Below, one piece after another: positions 53,883 through 64,000 of a stretch of 64,000 nt of DNA (its first letter is position 1; each line of letters starts with the position of its first letter). This stretch comes from Rheum nobile (Eukaryota > Streptophyta > Magnoliopsida > Caryophyllales > Polygonaceae). Under the pieces are notes generated by a model that saw nothing but the letters and a program-made list of their open reading frames with translations, did no database searches and was not told where the DNA came from. Location of the stretch: NCBI GenBank assembly GCA_027886185.1, contig WOAB01000159.1:1364001-1428000 (forward strand), written 5' to 3'. The translations under genes and the position numbers were made by a program.

Positions 53883-54985
53883 GCAGTTATCATGAATTAT
53901 CGCAAAATCATTTGTTTTCCTAGTGTCAGCCAACAGCTTGTCGACAATGCAGTGGTTTCAGCAGGCATTAAAACCAATTTGAGATGCTAAAATCTCCCAA
54001 TTTTCTTAGATGTCTCTCCAAGCCTTCCCTAGTTTTGGTCCACTCATGTCACTCTATCACTGTTGTCAGATCATCTCTTTCACTCTGAAAGGCAACATTG
54101 AATTTAAGTGGTTTCGCTTTGGAGGCATAGGGGAAAAAAAAAAAGTGATAGACTTCAGTCCACCAAGCTAGTTAAGTGTGTTTACCGAATGCTCGGCATT
54201 ACAGGCTTTAAGCTTGTATATTTGCATACTTTCTACAACCCAAATTGAACTCAATTAATCTAATGACAAACATTTAAACACCTAAATTCAAAAACTTAAA
54301 ATTGAACTAATCCCTAAATTAAAAAACTCGAATTCGCCCTAAAATCCTATCACCAACACACTCTATCGATCTTATACCCCATTAATTAAGAGAAAATCCC
54401 TAACTAAATCATTTACTATAAAATCAATTGAGTTCAATTTCGTACATGAACTAATCCCTAAATTTCGCTAGGGGTTTGAAAATTCAAACACCTAAATTCA
54501 ACAACCATGTTCACGTATCCAAAATTATGAGAAAATCCCTAGCTTATCCTAGATTCGTACATGAATTCGCCCTCCACAATGTCGCCGGCTCATAGCAACT
54601 AGTAGGCCGCCGGTCCGCCGCCTCGTCTCCTCTAAGCGAAAACCGCGATACCTTCATTGCCCTTCAACCGCCTTTGTCGTCCTCGTCCATGAACAGAGTC
54701 CCAATGCTTTCAAGCCTCTAATCGTCGATGTCTTCCACCACCTCTGAGCCTCTCACTTCCAGAAACATCGGAAAAATTTGGCTCCGATTGTAATCTAAAG
54801 TTGAATGGGCTCGTGGAGTGGTGGTCGTGGTCCGCCGAACTGCTGAAGGAACTGGCTTCATGAGAGGGAAAAATTAGAAGGGGCATGAGGGAAAGAGGGG
54901 AATTTTATTGTTTTGATAATAGGTAAACATTAGGGCCCATCTAACACGATGGTTGCTCTAAATCATCCGAATGGATGATCTTTAT
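53883..54985. other. No gene recognised
   Basis: Three parts. 53883-54170 may continue the unknown minus-strand coding patch. 54180-54560 is AT rich with internal repeats ('aactaatccctaaatt' and 'cctaaattcaa' two or three times each). 54560-54860 is GC-richer, Pro/Ser/Arg codon-like on the plus strand and resembles a gene's 5' exon or UTR, but has no long ORF. Confidence 0.35.
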
Positions 54986-54989
54986 AAAC

Positions 54990-55570
54990 TGAGTTCTAAA
55001 AGAATTAAAGGTAGAGTTCAGTTGTAAGAACTCATATCTATCATTAACTATAGGATGAGTACGATAATTAGTTATTTGATATTGAGCCTAGCAACAGATT
55101 GAATACCTGAAAGTGCTGCTTACGCCTCACTACGGAGTATAGAAGTTGAGGGAATCTGTTCTCGGTAAAAAGAAAGAGCTTTTCCATTATGATCTATGAG
55201 GATGTATCCAAAATGTGAAGTGTCATCATTTTTCTTGGAGCCGCCAAAATTAAGTTTTACCCAGTTGGGAGGAGGTTTCTTCCATGTCCGGTGTGTATGC
55301 AATGCACAGTTTCTTCTGATGGCTACTGGTTTTATGGAGTCAGTGGATAGGGTTCAGTCCTTAAAGAATCGCCAAGCTTGTTCTGAGGGATATAAGTTAA
55401 GAGGAGTATTAGAGTGTCGAAAGATAAGGTTATTACCATGAGTCCACATGGACCACCAGAGAAATAGTAGAGGAATGGGATTAGAATTTGATTGTCTAAA
55501 GTACTCAAAATTATATTGAAAATCTAATGTAAATTGGAGACAAAAAAAGGAATGAAGTTTTGATTCAAGG
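54990..55570 (-). pseudogene. LINE D RNase H domain
   Basis: WKKPPPNWVKLNFGGSKKND then SHFGYILIDHNGKALSFYRE and STSILRSEA, a typical opening of the LINE RNase H fold (WVKLNFDGS... usual; here FGGS replaces the catalytic Asp with Gly). A stop follows (55120-55122), after which AALSGIQSVARLNIK continues the fold. Inactive. Confidence 0.75.
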
Positions 55571-55574
55571 TTAG

Positions 55575-56496
55575 TGTTGGATTGTTAGAGTTACGTCTGA
55601 GGGAACAAACGCTTTGTTCCCACAGAAGGCACAACGGATTTAAATAGAAAGAAAGATAACAGAACGAACTCACGATATATAGTGGAAACCCTGATTAGCA
55701 AAACTAGCTTCTCAAGGAAAAACCACTACCTTCAAGCTTCCGCTTGAGAGGATTTTGAACTGCGTACTTGTCTTATTAGTTTCTTGCTTGATTACACTTG
55801 TATCCTGGACTTCGACCTCTAAACAACCAGCTAGACTCGAAACCTCTTCTACAACGATGAATCAAACTCAACTCTCAAAGACTCACACGCACCTCACTCT
55901 CTTTCTCTTTTTTTTTTTCGTTCAAAGTCATTCTAAGCCGTGAAGTCGTACCTAAGAAATGAATCCTCACTTCACTTAAATACAACTCGGCAGAAACCCT
56001 AATTGACACAAATTAGGAAATACTAGAATCGGATTACAAAGATATGATTTTGTTTGGAAGATAAGATATCACAACCGATTATATTAATTAAGGAAGGAGT
56101 TCCCTAATTAATCCAACCGATTGGATATTATTCTTCTCTCTCCAATCGCCTTATCTTAGGAAAGATTCCTAGGATAACACGATCGGGTCTTTTCTCTCTT
56201 TCCATATCTTCGAGCAATCCGGCTTGATCCTTGGAGCCGAAGTCTTCATCCTCTACCGCGTGGCTTCTTGATTTGTTTCCTTAATTCTGCACGCTGTATG
56301 ACTTCTTTCCTTTTGCAGCCTCGATCTTGGTCTGTCACTTCAGTTCCTGAAGAGGTAACAAAGCACTTGCTAAGTCTTTGTTCCCTCTGAGATCCTCTGC
56401 TGCAACGCTCACTGGGAAAACTCTTCTTGTCCCTGAAACACTTGGTACACATATTAGTTGAGTGTTTATAACCATCAAAACCTAAGGAATTCAACA
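55575..56496 (-). repeat. 3' LTR, copia-type copy 2
   Basis: 922 bp, plus-order ends TGTTGGATTG and AATTCAACA. A handful of substitutions and a one- or two-base length difference in the T run near 55907 separate it from 61749-62671. Confidence 0.92.
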
Positions 56497-56512
56497 AATT
56501 CCCCCTTTTTTA
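56497..56512 (-). promoter_or_regulatory. Polypurine tract, copia-type copy 2
   Basis: Minus strand AAAAAAGGGGGAATT directly before the 3' LTR. The region on to 56913 is non-coding. Confidence 0.85.
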
Positions 56513-56913
56513 TGGTGACAAACACCCTTAACAATAAAGCATATACCAACTAGAACAAGACAAAACTGACAAGAAAGTTTCCCACTAAAAACACCGTTAG
56601 TTCCCCATTAGTTCAGCAATACATTTTACCTGTTCTATTCCCCCTCAGACAATGCTACCTGTCATTTTCCCCTTTTTGGCATCATCAAAAACACAGTAAA
56701 GAGTTAGAGAAGAAAGATCAATGCCAGATAAAAAAAAACACCCCTTGTCATTAAATTAAAAAAAACTGGAAAACATGCAAACACAACCAAAACAGACAAA
56801 ACATCAAACATTGTCAACTACCACAACGGGCACATAAACCAGATAATAAGAAAATAGAAAAAGGAGGGGTAGACAGCAAGGGAACAAAAGGGGATAGGAT
56901 GGCAGGTAAGCGA

Positions 56914-58608
56914 TCAGGCACCACTGTGACCAGCCGATTGAGCCGATGCGTGGTGAGAAATAAGCACGCGCACATCTGCCATGAGGACAGTCTGCTGAGC
57001 CACCAGGTCCTTCACTGCTCGGCACAGACTCCTCACATCCTTTCCCAGCGAGGGATTTGTATTCTGTTCCCCCTCGGAGCTATCAGCTTCAGATCCCTCC
57101 ATTTCCTCAATATCCTCTACAACCACAGAAGCTGTAGGAGCGCCCTCGACCTTCACCCAGCCTTCTCCCTCTAGAAGAGCAAACTGCATCTTGTGCAGAT
57201 TGCTTGCATTGAAGGGACGGGAGAAGACACTCACATCCTCCGATGCGTCGTAGACTTTGTGGTACTCCAGAATTTTTTTGATGACACGAGGGAAGGGAAG
57301 AGCATGATGAGTGGTGTTCCGGGCATGGGCCATATGCTGCATCAAAATCATTGGGAGGCAAACGGGCTCCTTTTTCAGCAGAAGGGACAGAAGGACAATT
57401 TCCAAGATCAGAAGGCGGTTCCTCTTCTGTCCCCTTGGCGTGATGTTGCTGATGAGGAAGTGGTATAGCACTTTGTTGACGGCCGACATCTCTGAGATGT
57501 CAAGATCAACACTCCCTGGAGCATCCGCAATCCCAGCTACAGCCAGCACAGCCAGCACAGCCTCTGAGTAGGCAAAATCTTTCGGCCACCTGCCCTTTGG
57601 GTATTCTCCATACCCTTCATGAGGAACACCCAGAACCATGCCCAGCTCAATACTTGAGAAGACATGAATCTCCCCATTCATCTTGTAGCTCCCCTGGACA
57701 GCATGCGACCGCACTTCCATGACAAATGTGGAGTAGAACTCCCTCAGCAACTCCTCATCCATGTCCACTTCCTCTACAAATAGCATGCTCCACTTCTGTT
57801 CCTCCAAGACGTCAAGCACCTCCTCCAGAAAGTTCTCCTTTAGGAACTCAAGGTCCATCAGCAGCTCTCTCACCACAGACTTGTGGCTCATGTCTTTGAC
57901 ATCATCAACCGCCACAGCCTTTCCTTTGGCTTTGGCCGGCAGACGACGCTGGCTTTGTCGGACGGGAGCGGTGGACACCTTGGCTTTCTTCGCTTGGTTC
58001 CCGGAGAGGGGTACCGACTCCTCATCGGAACTCACAGTAATTGCCTTCTCAGACTTCTTCTGAGAGTGGGTCTTCCTCTTTGACGAGCATGCAGTTTTCA
58101 CCCTGCCAGACGGCTTAGGAGCCTTTGGGGGTTCTGCCACGTCCACTCCTTCATCAAGCTCCTTGGAGAGGTTTCGCACCACAGACTGAATTTTCTCCAT
58201 GACGGCCAGGTGCTCCTCCACCGTGACCGGGTTCCCTTGACCGGGCAGCACCTCTGTCTCCTCCTCTATGGGGTCGGGATGGGTAGGCGAGGAATGTACA
58301 TCCTCTGTGTTAGTAGAGGAGATGGCTGTGGGGACGGCAGAGGCGGTGTTAGGATTAGGGTTAAGGTTTTGTGGTGCTGGGTCTGTGTTTAGGATTGTGG
58401 GGGCTATATAGGGGACCATGGCGAGTTGGTCCTGGGATGATGATGGAGGAGGGGTTATGGTGGTGGTCGCCGGAGTGATGGATGTGGAGGGTAGGGATTG
58501 ATTGATGACGGCGATGAGAGCTGGATCGGCTCCCATGGCTGTGAGGTTGGAGAGGAGGGTTTGAAGGTTTTCGGCGAAGTTGCTGGGAAGGTTAGAGTTG
58601 AAGGCCAT
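56914..58608 (-). CDS. 564-aa 'putative plant transposon protein' domain ORF
   Basis: Intact, sense to gag, placed where pol would be. Residues 1-40 start MAFNSNLPSNFAENL; 40-130 are Pro/Thr/Ser-rich low complexity; 165-240 are strongly basic with possible nuclear signals (KKAKVSTAPVRQSQRRLPAK); 250-460 match my memory of the 'putative plant transposon protein' domain (LLREFYSTFVMEVRSHAVQG, FSSIELGMVLGVPHEG, LDISEMSAVNKVLYHFLISN, THHALPFPRVIKKILEYHKV); the C-terminal 100 residues are acidic (EDIEEMEGSEADSSEGEQ) followed by a predicted helix (SLCRAVKDLVAQQTVLMADV). No catalytic motif of a nuclease, RT, protease or integrase is visible. Its function is unknown; a role with Gag or in the nucleus is speculation. 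The start at 58608 is 134 bp downstream of a pyrimidine/GA-rich leader, and no longer in-frame extension is likely. Confidence 0.8.
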   Translation of the reverse strand: MAFNSNLPSNFAENLQTLLSNLTAMGADPALIAVINQSLPSTSITPATTTITPPPSSSQDQLAMVPYIAPTILNTDPAPQNLNPNPNTASAVPTAISSTNTEDVHSSPTHPDPIEEETEVLPGQGNPVTVEEHLAVMEKIQSVVRNLSKELDEGVDVAEPPKAPKPSGRVKTACSSKRKTHSQKKSEKAITVSSDEESVPLSGNQAKKAKVSTAPVRQSQRRLPAKAKGKAVAVDDVKDMSHKSVVRELLMDLEFLKENFLEEVLDVLEEQKWSMLFVEEVDMDEELLREFYSTFVMEVRSHAVQGSYKMNGEIHVFSSIELGMVLGVPHEGYGEYPKGRWPKDFAYSEAVLAVLAVAGIADAPGSVDLDISEMSAVNKVLYHFLISNITPRGQKRNRLLILEIVLLSLLLKKEPVCLPMILMQHMAHARNTTHHALPFPRVIKKILEYHKVYDASEDVSVFSRPFNASNLHKMQFALLEGEGWVKVEGAPTASVVVEDIEEMEGSEADSSEGEQNTNPSLGKDVRSLCRAVKDLVAQQTVLMADVRVLISHHASAQSAGHSGA

Positions 58609-59772
58609 TTTTGTGTGAGAGAGAGAGCTCAGGGAAGACGAGAGACAGAGATGAGAGAAGATACTTGAGGAAGATTAGGAAACAGTGAGGAGGAGACTTA
58701 CCCGGAACACCTCAATATGTAGCCTTCAAAAGATCTTCAAGGGTTTCCAAAGAAAAGACCAAATCAATCTGTTTCCAAGAGATAATGAACGCGATCTTCC
58801 AACTTCCCAAAAATAATTCAAAATCTTGTCCGAATCCAACTGAGCCGGCTGAATTTCTCTTCCCAACTCTCTTCCATCAAATCAACCCTTAAATGTGCAA
58901 CGTGGCTCAACACAAAATATCATCATTATACCCTGCAAACACGTCACCTCAACCTGCACGCACAGAAGCCTAATCGTTTCCCGCCAATCCAAAAGAGTAG
59001 TAGGGTGTGATGCTGGGGGTTAGATACCAGAGAGGGTACAAAAGAGCATCACACCAAAACATATGATTTTTGCGATTGAATTTTACATCATGCATAAGAG
59101 GTCTCCAGTTGTGGATGATAAGAGGGGTTCATAGGAGACTTTAAGCACGGCGGTCTGGGTAAGCTGTAGAATCAACTATCATTTGGGCTTATGATGAGGG
59201 AACAAAACATCAAGTTGATTCTTTTGGGCCGAAATAGAGCTGATTCATGTGACATATGATAACATAGATGACCATGCAAGACATTCAGTACATAAAGGAA
59301 GTAAAAGCACATAGTCAAGCTTTTCGAAAATTAATACCCAAGGAAGCTAATGCATAATAAGGCATGAAGATTCGACTTTCACAGTTTACCACGTAATCTA
59401 GCCAATCATCGAGGGAACACAACACATAGACATGTAGTTAGGGGAACAAACCAGACTTCGTATGGAACTGAATGCAGAGTTCCCCAACAGGTGTTCCAAT
59501 GAGAAAATTGGCGTTTGATCCCCCGTTTGCCAATCTTTCTCGACACAGTGATGTCCTTCCTAGATGTACATGGTACCTGAAATTTTCACACAAGGTATAG
59601 ATTAGTCATTAAGTCCTTGTCCACATCACCTTTACCTCTGACACCAGGCCTTTGAGTCTCAAGTATTCCATGCAGAAGTGAGGTGAGACTCGCTTTGTTC
59701 CCTGTCACGTAGTTGACCCTTGTATGAATGACACACTGGGAACATTCCTCACTTTGTCCTGCACATAAAGAG
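58609..59772 (-). other. Non-coding tract between gag and the second ORF
   Basis: It holds the inverted repeat GTGTGATGCT ... AGCATCACAC at 59005-59054 (10-bp arms, 30-nt loop) and a coding-like patch ETQRPGVRGKGDVDKDLM (59670-59617) also present in copy 1. No ORF that continues gag. An internal promoter, splicing or readthrough would be needed to express the downstream ORF. Confidence 0.65.
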
Positions 59773-61692
59773 TTAGTTCTTACGAACCCAGACAAGCTTA
59801 TACTTTCTGGGTTTGGGAGCAACATATCTAATCTTAGGAGGTTCAACTTCTATATGCTCTCTAGTAGTGTGGGCAATCTCCTCATTGTGTTGCTTCAGAA
59901 GGCACTCATGCTTGTAATGACCAGAATGCCCGCAATACCAACAAACCCTGTGACACTTCAGATCTACATATTTGCTCTGTCCAGGCCAAATCGTTTTGTT
60001 AGCAATCCTTGAATGAAAATCAATATTATTGGACTTACTGCTTTGGGATTGCTTTAGCCAAATTGTATGAGCCTTCTGTCCATGATACCAAGCTTTGCCC
60101 TCCTCAGTCGAGTTTGAATAGTTTTTTTCTTTGTTCCCTCCAGAGGAACATTTCCCCTTTTCTTTTACAGACTGTTTTCCTTCGACTTTGGAGCCCTTTT
60201 TCTTGGTTTCATCAACAGGAAGTTTGGGTTGATAGCCGATCCCAAAGCGAGGAATTTTCTTTGACTTAGTCTTCTTTTCATTCTTGGCTGCAACAAAGAC
60301 AATACCTTTTGGCTTGTCCTTTTGTTCCTCACTGAGTTTGGTTAGATCACTAGAAAGTTTTGCATTTCCTAGTTTCAACATTAGAGACTCAGCCTCGAGT
60401 GAGGAAACAGTGGACTCTAGAGACTCAATCTTTTTAGTGAGTTTTGGACACTCAGAGCACGTGTTTGGAGAGGAAGATGAACCTTTCTCAAGCTTGAGCA
60501 CTTTTTCAGCCCAACCTTGATTTTCTTCAATCAGACCTGAGATCGATTCATCTTTCTCTTCGATTTGCTCACTGAAAAGACTGTTCTCGCGAACAAGATT
60601 CTTAATGAGAGCAATCAAGCTTTCTATAGATTTGCATTTTAAACTAGACACGAGTTCAGATTCAGTTACCTCATCATCGATTACCTCACCATTCCTCTCG
60701 TTTGGAGCTTCTACGGCCATCAAGCAGACATCCCTGGAGTGTGACGAGTCTTCGTCATCTGATTCTGATTTTGCCCAGGTGGCAACCATAGCTTGCTTTC
60801 CTTCATTTGCTGGAGGCATTCCTGCCCTCTTTTTAAAGCAGTTCCTGGCCATGTGTCCCTTGTTCTGACAGTGGTAACAAACCACATCCTTCATGTCTCT
60901 GTTCCCTTCAGAGGAACTGGGCGAGTCCATGTTCTGAGACTATATCTTCCTCATTGCCCTTGTGATAAGAGCAACATCTTCATCGCCATCCTTATCTTCA
61001 TCACCCATTTGGGACAAATCGAATTCCCTTTCCACCTTCAAGGCAATGCTCTTCGCCTTCTCCTCTCCCTTCTTGTTTACCTTATGATTGTAGACAAGGG
61101 CATTACTCTCTAGTTTAGCAACCACCTCTTCCATTGAAAGAGTCTTAACATCTGTCTGAGAGTAGAGAGCAAGAGCGATGGCGTCCCACTGAGTGTTGAG
61201 GCCTTGCATGAAGTGGTGAGTCAGCTTCCAGTCTGGCAATATTTCACCAAGGTAGTACTCTTGAATGTGTTCATCTTTCCCTTGAGAAATTTGGTCATAC
61301 TCCTTGAACAGGGAAAGGATCTTGTTTTTCTTCGAGTCTTCATTTCCTTGATGAAGACGTTTCAGGGCATCCCAAATCTCCTTGGCAGTCTTATAGCTCA
61401 TGACTTTCTTGAGATCGGAGGGAAGAAGGGCCATGTGAAGGATCTTCTTAGCCCTGCTGTTTTTCTCCAGTTTCTTCCAATCCTCATCGGTGTAGTCGAC
61501 CTTTGGTTTTGGCTTTGTCTCATCTGTCTCGTTCTTGATCGCAAAAGGTCCGACTTCAATAACTTTCCAGAGCTGTCCATCAAGGGAACAGATATGGGAC
61601 TCAATTTGCTCCACCCACCAGCTATACTCACCAGACTTTAGAGTTGGTGGTTTCCATAATGAATCACCGATTGCATTGCTTGACGACGACAT
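59773..61692 (-). pseudogene. gag: copia-type gag with one nonsense codon (copy 2)
   Basis: One frame of 640 codons from MSSSSNAIGDSLWKPP to KLVWVRKN, broken only by TAG at 60940-60942. Copy 1 has TGG (Trp) at this place (KKIWSQNKG against RKI-stop-SQNMD), so it is a single G-to-A change. Domains: copia gag core (GEYSWWVEQIESHICSLDG, AKEIWDALKRLHQGNE), knuckle 1 CYHCQNKGHMARNC near 60875, coiled-coil-like Ser/Glu-rich segment (SLIALIKNLVRENSLFSEQI), knuckle 2 CWYCGHSGHYKHEC near 59920. A small in-frame gap compared with copy 1 precedes LTHHFMQGLN. No protease follows. Gag would be truncated unless the stop is read through. Confidence 0.87.
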
Positions 61693-61729
61693 CTTTCCTG
61701 CAAATTCTGTAACGAAAACAATCTAGAGC

Positions 61730-61746
61730 ACCAGGCTCTGATACCA
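61730..61746 (-). promoter_or_regulatory. Primer binding site, initiator tRNA-Met
   Basis: Minus strand TGGTATCAGAGCCTGGT, two bases inside the LTR. Confidence 0.88.
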
Positions 61747-61748
61747 AT

Positions 61749-62671
61749 TGTTGGATCGTTAGAGTTACGTCTGAGGGAACAAAAGCTTTGTTCCCACAGA
61801 AGGCACAATGGATTTAAATAGCAAGAAAGATAACAGAACGAATTCACGATATATAGTGGAAACCCTGATTAGCAAAACTAGCTTCTCAAGCAAAAACCAC
61901 TACCTTCAAGCTTCCGCTTGAGAGGATTTTGAACTACGTACTTGTCTTATTAGTTTCTTGCTTGATTACACTTGTATCCTGGACTTCGACCTCTAAACAA
62001 CCAGCTAGACTCGAAACCTCTTCTACAACGATGAATCAAACTCAACTCTCAAAGACTCACACGCACCTCACTCTCTTTCTCTTCTTTTTTTCTCGTTCAA
62101 AGTCGTTCTAAGCCGTGAAGTCGTACCTAAGAAATGAATCCTCACTTCACTTAAATACAACTCGGCAGAAACCCTAATTGACACAAATTAGGAAATACTA
62201 GAATCGGATTACAAAGATATGATTTTGTTTGGAAGATAAGATATCACAACCGATTATATTAATTAAGGAAGGAGTTCCCTAATTAATCCAACCGATTGGA
62301 TATTATTCTTCTCTCTCCAATCGCCTTATCTTAGGAAAGATTCCTAGGATAACACGATCGGGTCTTTTCTCTCTTTCCATATCTTCGAGCAATCCGGCTT
62401 GATCCTTGGAGCCGAAGTCTTCATCCTCTACCGCGTGGCTTCTTGATTTGTTTCCTTAATTATGCACGCTGTATGACTTCTTTCCTTTTGCAGCCTCGAT
62501 CTTGGTCTGTCACTTCAGTTTTTGGAGAGGTAACAAAGCACTTGCTAAGTCTTTGTTCCCTCTGAGATCCTCTGCTGCAACGCTCCCTGGGAAAACTCTT
62601 CTTGTCCCTGAAAAACTTGGTACACATATTAGTTGAGTGTTTATAACCATCAAAACCTAAGGAATTCAACA
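61749..62671 (-). repeat. 5' LTR, copia-type copy 2
   Basis: 923 bp, TGTTGGATCG to AATTCAACA in plus order. Serves as promoter for the minus-strand transcript. Confidence 0.92.
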
Positions 62672-62676
62672 GTTAG

Positions 62677-64000
62677 ATATCATTGATTGAGTGAATGGGC
62701 AAGTGAAGAACACGTGATTAAGATCTTTGTCCGCAGTTTGGCATTGCTGGCAAGTGGAGTAAACAGAGTAATAGTGTCGATTAAGATGTTCCGTGGTGGG
62801 AAGTGCATCTATGAAGGCTTTCCAAATAATGTTTTGAATCTTTGGAGGGATCTTCAGTTTCCAAATCCAAGAGTAAGGTTATGTTTGGGGATTGTGAATG
62901 GCGCAGTGATTCAATTTATGTGTGGAAGAAGTTGTAAATTTTCCTTCAGAATTAAATCTCTAAAGAAGTCGGTCTTCCATAGGTGTTGACGAGATGTGTA
63001 TATTAGTAATTTTATCAATGATGTGTTGAGGTAAAAAAGTCTGTAGATAAGATAAATTTCATTGGTGGGATGGGTGATGAATGAGGATACAGTTATATCT
63101 GGTGCAGTGTTGCTGTGAAAATAAGAAAAATGATCACAATTGGGAACCCAGAAGTCAGACTAGAATTTAATTGTTTTACCATTTCTGAGTTCCCAGCCAA
63201 GACCTTTCTTGAAATCATCGCGGAGATGCAGCATACGAGAAAATTGTCAAGAATGTTTGGCCTTATTACGGTAAGAGAAAAGGTATGTAGAAGTAAGATA
63301 TTTTTCAGTGATAATTCGGACCCATAAGTTGTTCGTGTCAATCAAAATTTTCCATAATAATTTCATCTGAAAGGTTTTGTTTATTTCGTGGGTGGTGTGG
63401 AGGCCTAATCCCCCAAATGTTTTAGGTTGGAAAATGGAGTTCCAACTAATAAGGGAGCAATATTTATGGTTGTATTTGTTCCAGAAGAAATTTTTAATAA
63501 TCTTATCCATTTCATTACAAACTGAAGTAGGGAGCAAGAAGCTCTGCATTAAATAGTTAACCTTAGGGCATAAGTTTGATTGAATGAGAACAAGACGTCC
63601 AACTTGAGATAAAGTGTTGGCCTTCCATTTAGATAATTGTTTTTTGAGGTTATGAGTGTAGTCATTAAATATTGCCTTTTTGACACGACCTCAAACGATA
63701 GGAATACCTAGATATTTTCCCATAGATTTAGTAACTGGTAGGTTAAAAGTGGATGCAAGAGATATGGTGTGGGGGATAGTGATGTTGGAGGATGTTTGTA
63801 AAGAGCTTTTATGTAAGTTAATGGATAATCCAGAGATATGGATAAAAGTTTTTAAGAGGTCCTTAATGTAATGCATATTTTGTGGAGTGGAATTAGCAAA
63901 AATAAAGGTATCATCAGCAAAAGTGAGAAAGGGAATACACGTTCCGTGACGAGTTAATTGAATTCCAACTTTCCGATTAGGTTGTTGAGCTTCTTTTGAT
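62677..64000 (-). pseudogene. LINE D reverse transcriptase C-terminus and zf-RVT region
   Basis: 63876-63691: LLKTFIHISGLSINLHKSSL and SMGKYLGIPIV, the RT segment after the catalytic motif (GLxxNxxKS and LGxP). At the edge (63960-63880) 'ttcccttctcac...gatgatacc' on the minus strand encodes the LTFADDT-type region. 63549-63247: LPTSVCNEMDKIIKNFFWNK, KTFGGLGLHTTHEINKTFQM, LLWKILIDTNNLWVRIITEK. Then zf-RVT remnants to the insertion. Frameshifts near 63240 and 63700. Confidence 0.8.

Larger units (their letters stand above)
55575..62671 (-). mobile_element. Non-autonomous Ty1/copia-type element, copy 2 (gag plus 564-codon ORF)
   Basis: 7097 bp, perfect 5-bp duplication GTTAG (55570-55574, 62672-62676). 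Minus orientation: 5' LTR 62671-61749, initiator tRNA-Met primer site 61746-61730, gag 61692-59773 (one nonsense codon), 1.2-kb non-coding tract with a conserved hairpin, intact ORF 58608-56914, polypurine tract 56512-56497, 3' LTR 56496-55575. LTRs of 923 and 922 bp are nearly identical by eye, so the insertion is recent. No protease, integrase, RT or RNase H anywhere. It lies in LINE D. Confidence 0.93.
54986..64000 (-). mobile_element. LINE D: L1-like LINE split by a copia-type element
   Basis: Right to left: RT thumb region from the window edge, zf-RVT region (63549-62690), the inserted copia-type element (62671-55575), then the end of zf-RVT and the RNase H domain (55560-54990). The target duplication GTTAG at the insertion confirms that the two halves belong together. 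The 5' part of ORF2 and ORF1 lie beyond the right edge. Divergent from LINEs A-C. Confidence 0.85.

Noticed and set aside
1..64000. tRNA, rRNA or other structural RNA genes
   Set aside because: tRNA-like sequence appears only as the short primer binding sites; no cloverleaf or rRNA signature was seen.

Overview
The window is nuclear DNA of a flowering plant, probably a eudicot. The evidence is plant-specific repeats (Athila-like and other Ty3/gypsy elements, Ty1/copia elements primed by initiator tRNA-Met, L1-like LINEs with a C-terminal RNase H, FAR1-type MULEs), a plant mobile domain gene, and COBRA-like and BOI-type RING gene fragments. It is a repeat-dense, pericentromere-like region. I see no intact host gene, no RNA gene and no CRISPR array. 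Almost every reading frame belongs to a mobile element, and most are broken.

Layout. 1-1912: 5' end of a minus-strand Athila-like element cut by the window edge. 2.33-4.64 kb: minus-strand LINE fragment (LINE A). 4.98-20.13 kb: a decayed plus-strand plant mobile domain gene, cut by two LTR elements with target duplications: a minus-strand Ty3/gypsy element (5731-12804) that lost most of pol in frame, and a plus-strand Athila derivative (13776-19588). 20.4-23.3 kb: an array of long imperfect palindromes rich in TTTAGGG-like motifs. 23.3-27.3 kb: a block carrying unrelated gene fragments (COBRA-like, BOI-type RING), probably a Pack-MULE, after which the palindrome array resumes. 28.0-31.6 kb: a degenerate FAR1-type MULE with an OTU-like peptidase domain and a run of hairpins near one end. 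31.6-48.5 kb: LINE B (minus), split by a non-autonomous copia element (33813-45995), itself split by an Athila derivative (39130-45479): a three-level nest. 48.8-53.2 kb: LINE C (minus). 53.5-53.9 kb: a small hAT-type MITE with a 42-nt poly-G run. 55.0 kb to the right edge: LINE D (minus), split by a second, nearly complete copy of the non-autonomous copia family (55575-62671).

No pol (RT, RNase H, integrase) is seen in any of the four complete LTR elements; each keeps gag or gag-protease plus LTRs, so all four must have moved on proteins supplied in trans or been gutted later. The copia family is the most interesting: it keeps gag with two zinc knuckles, and the younger copy also has an intact 564-codon sense ORF of the 'putative plant transposon protein' type where pol should be, plus a conserved non-coding hairpin shared by both copies. 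The other structural novelties are the palindrome array and a GC-rich 14-bp palindrome spread through the LTRs, non-coding region and gag of one Athila derivative.

All assignments come from reading the sequence and from memory of the families; no database search was possible. Differences between LTRs were counted by eye and are approximate.
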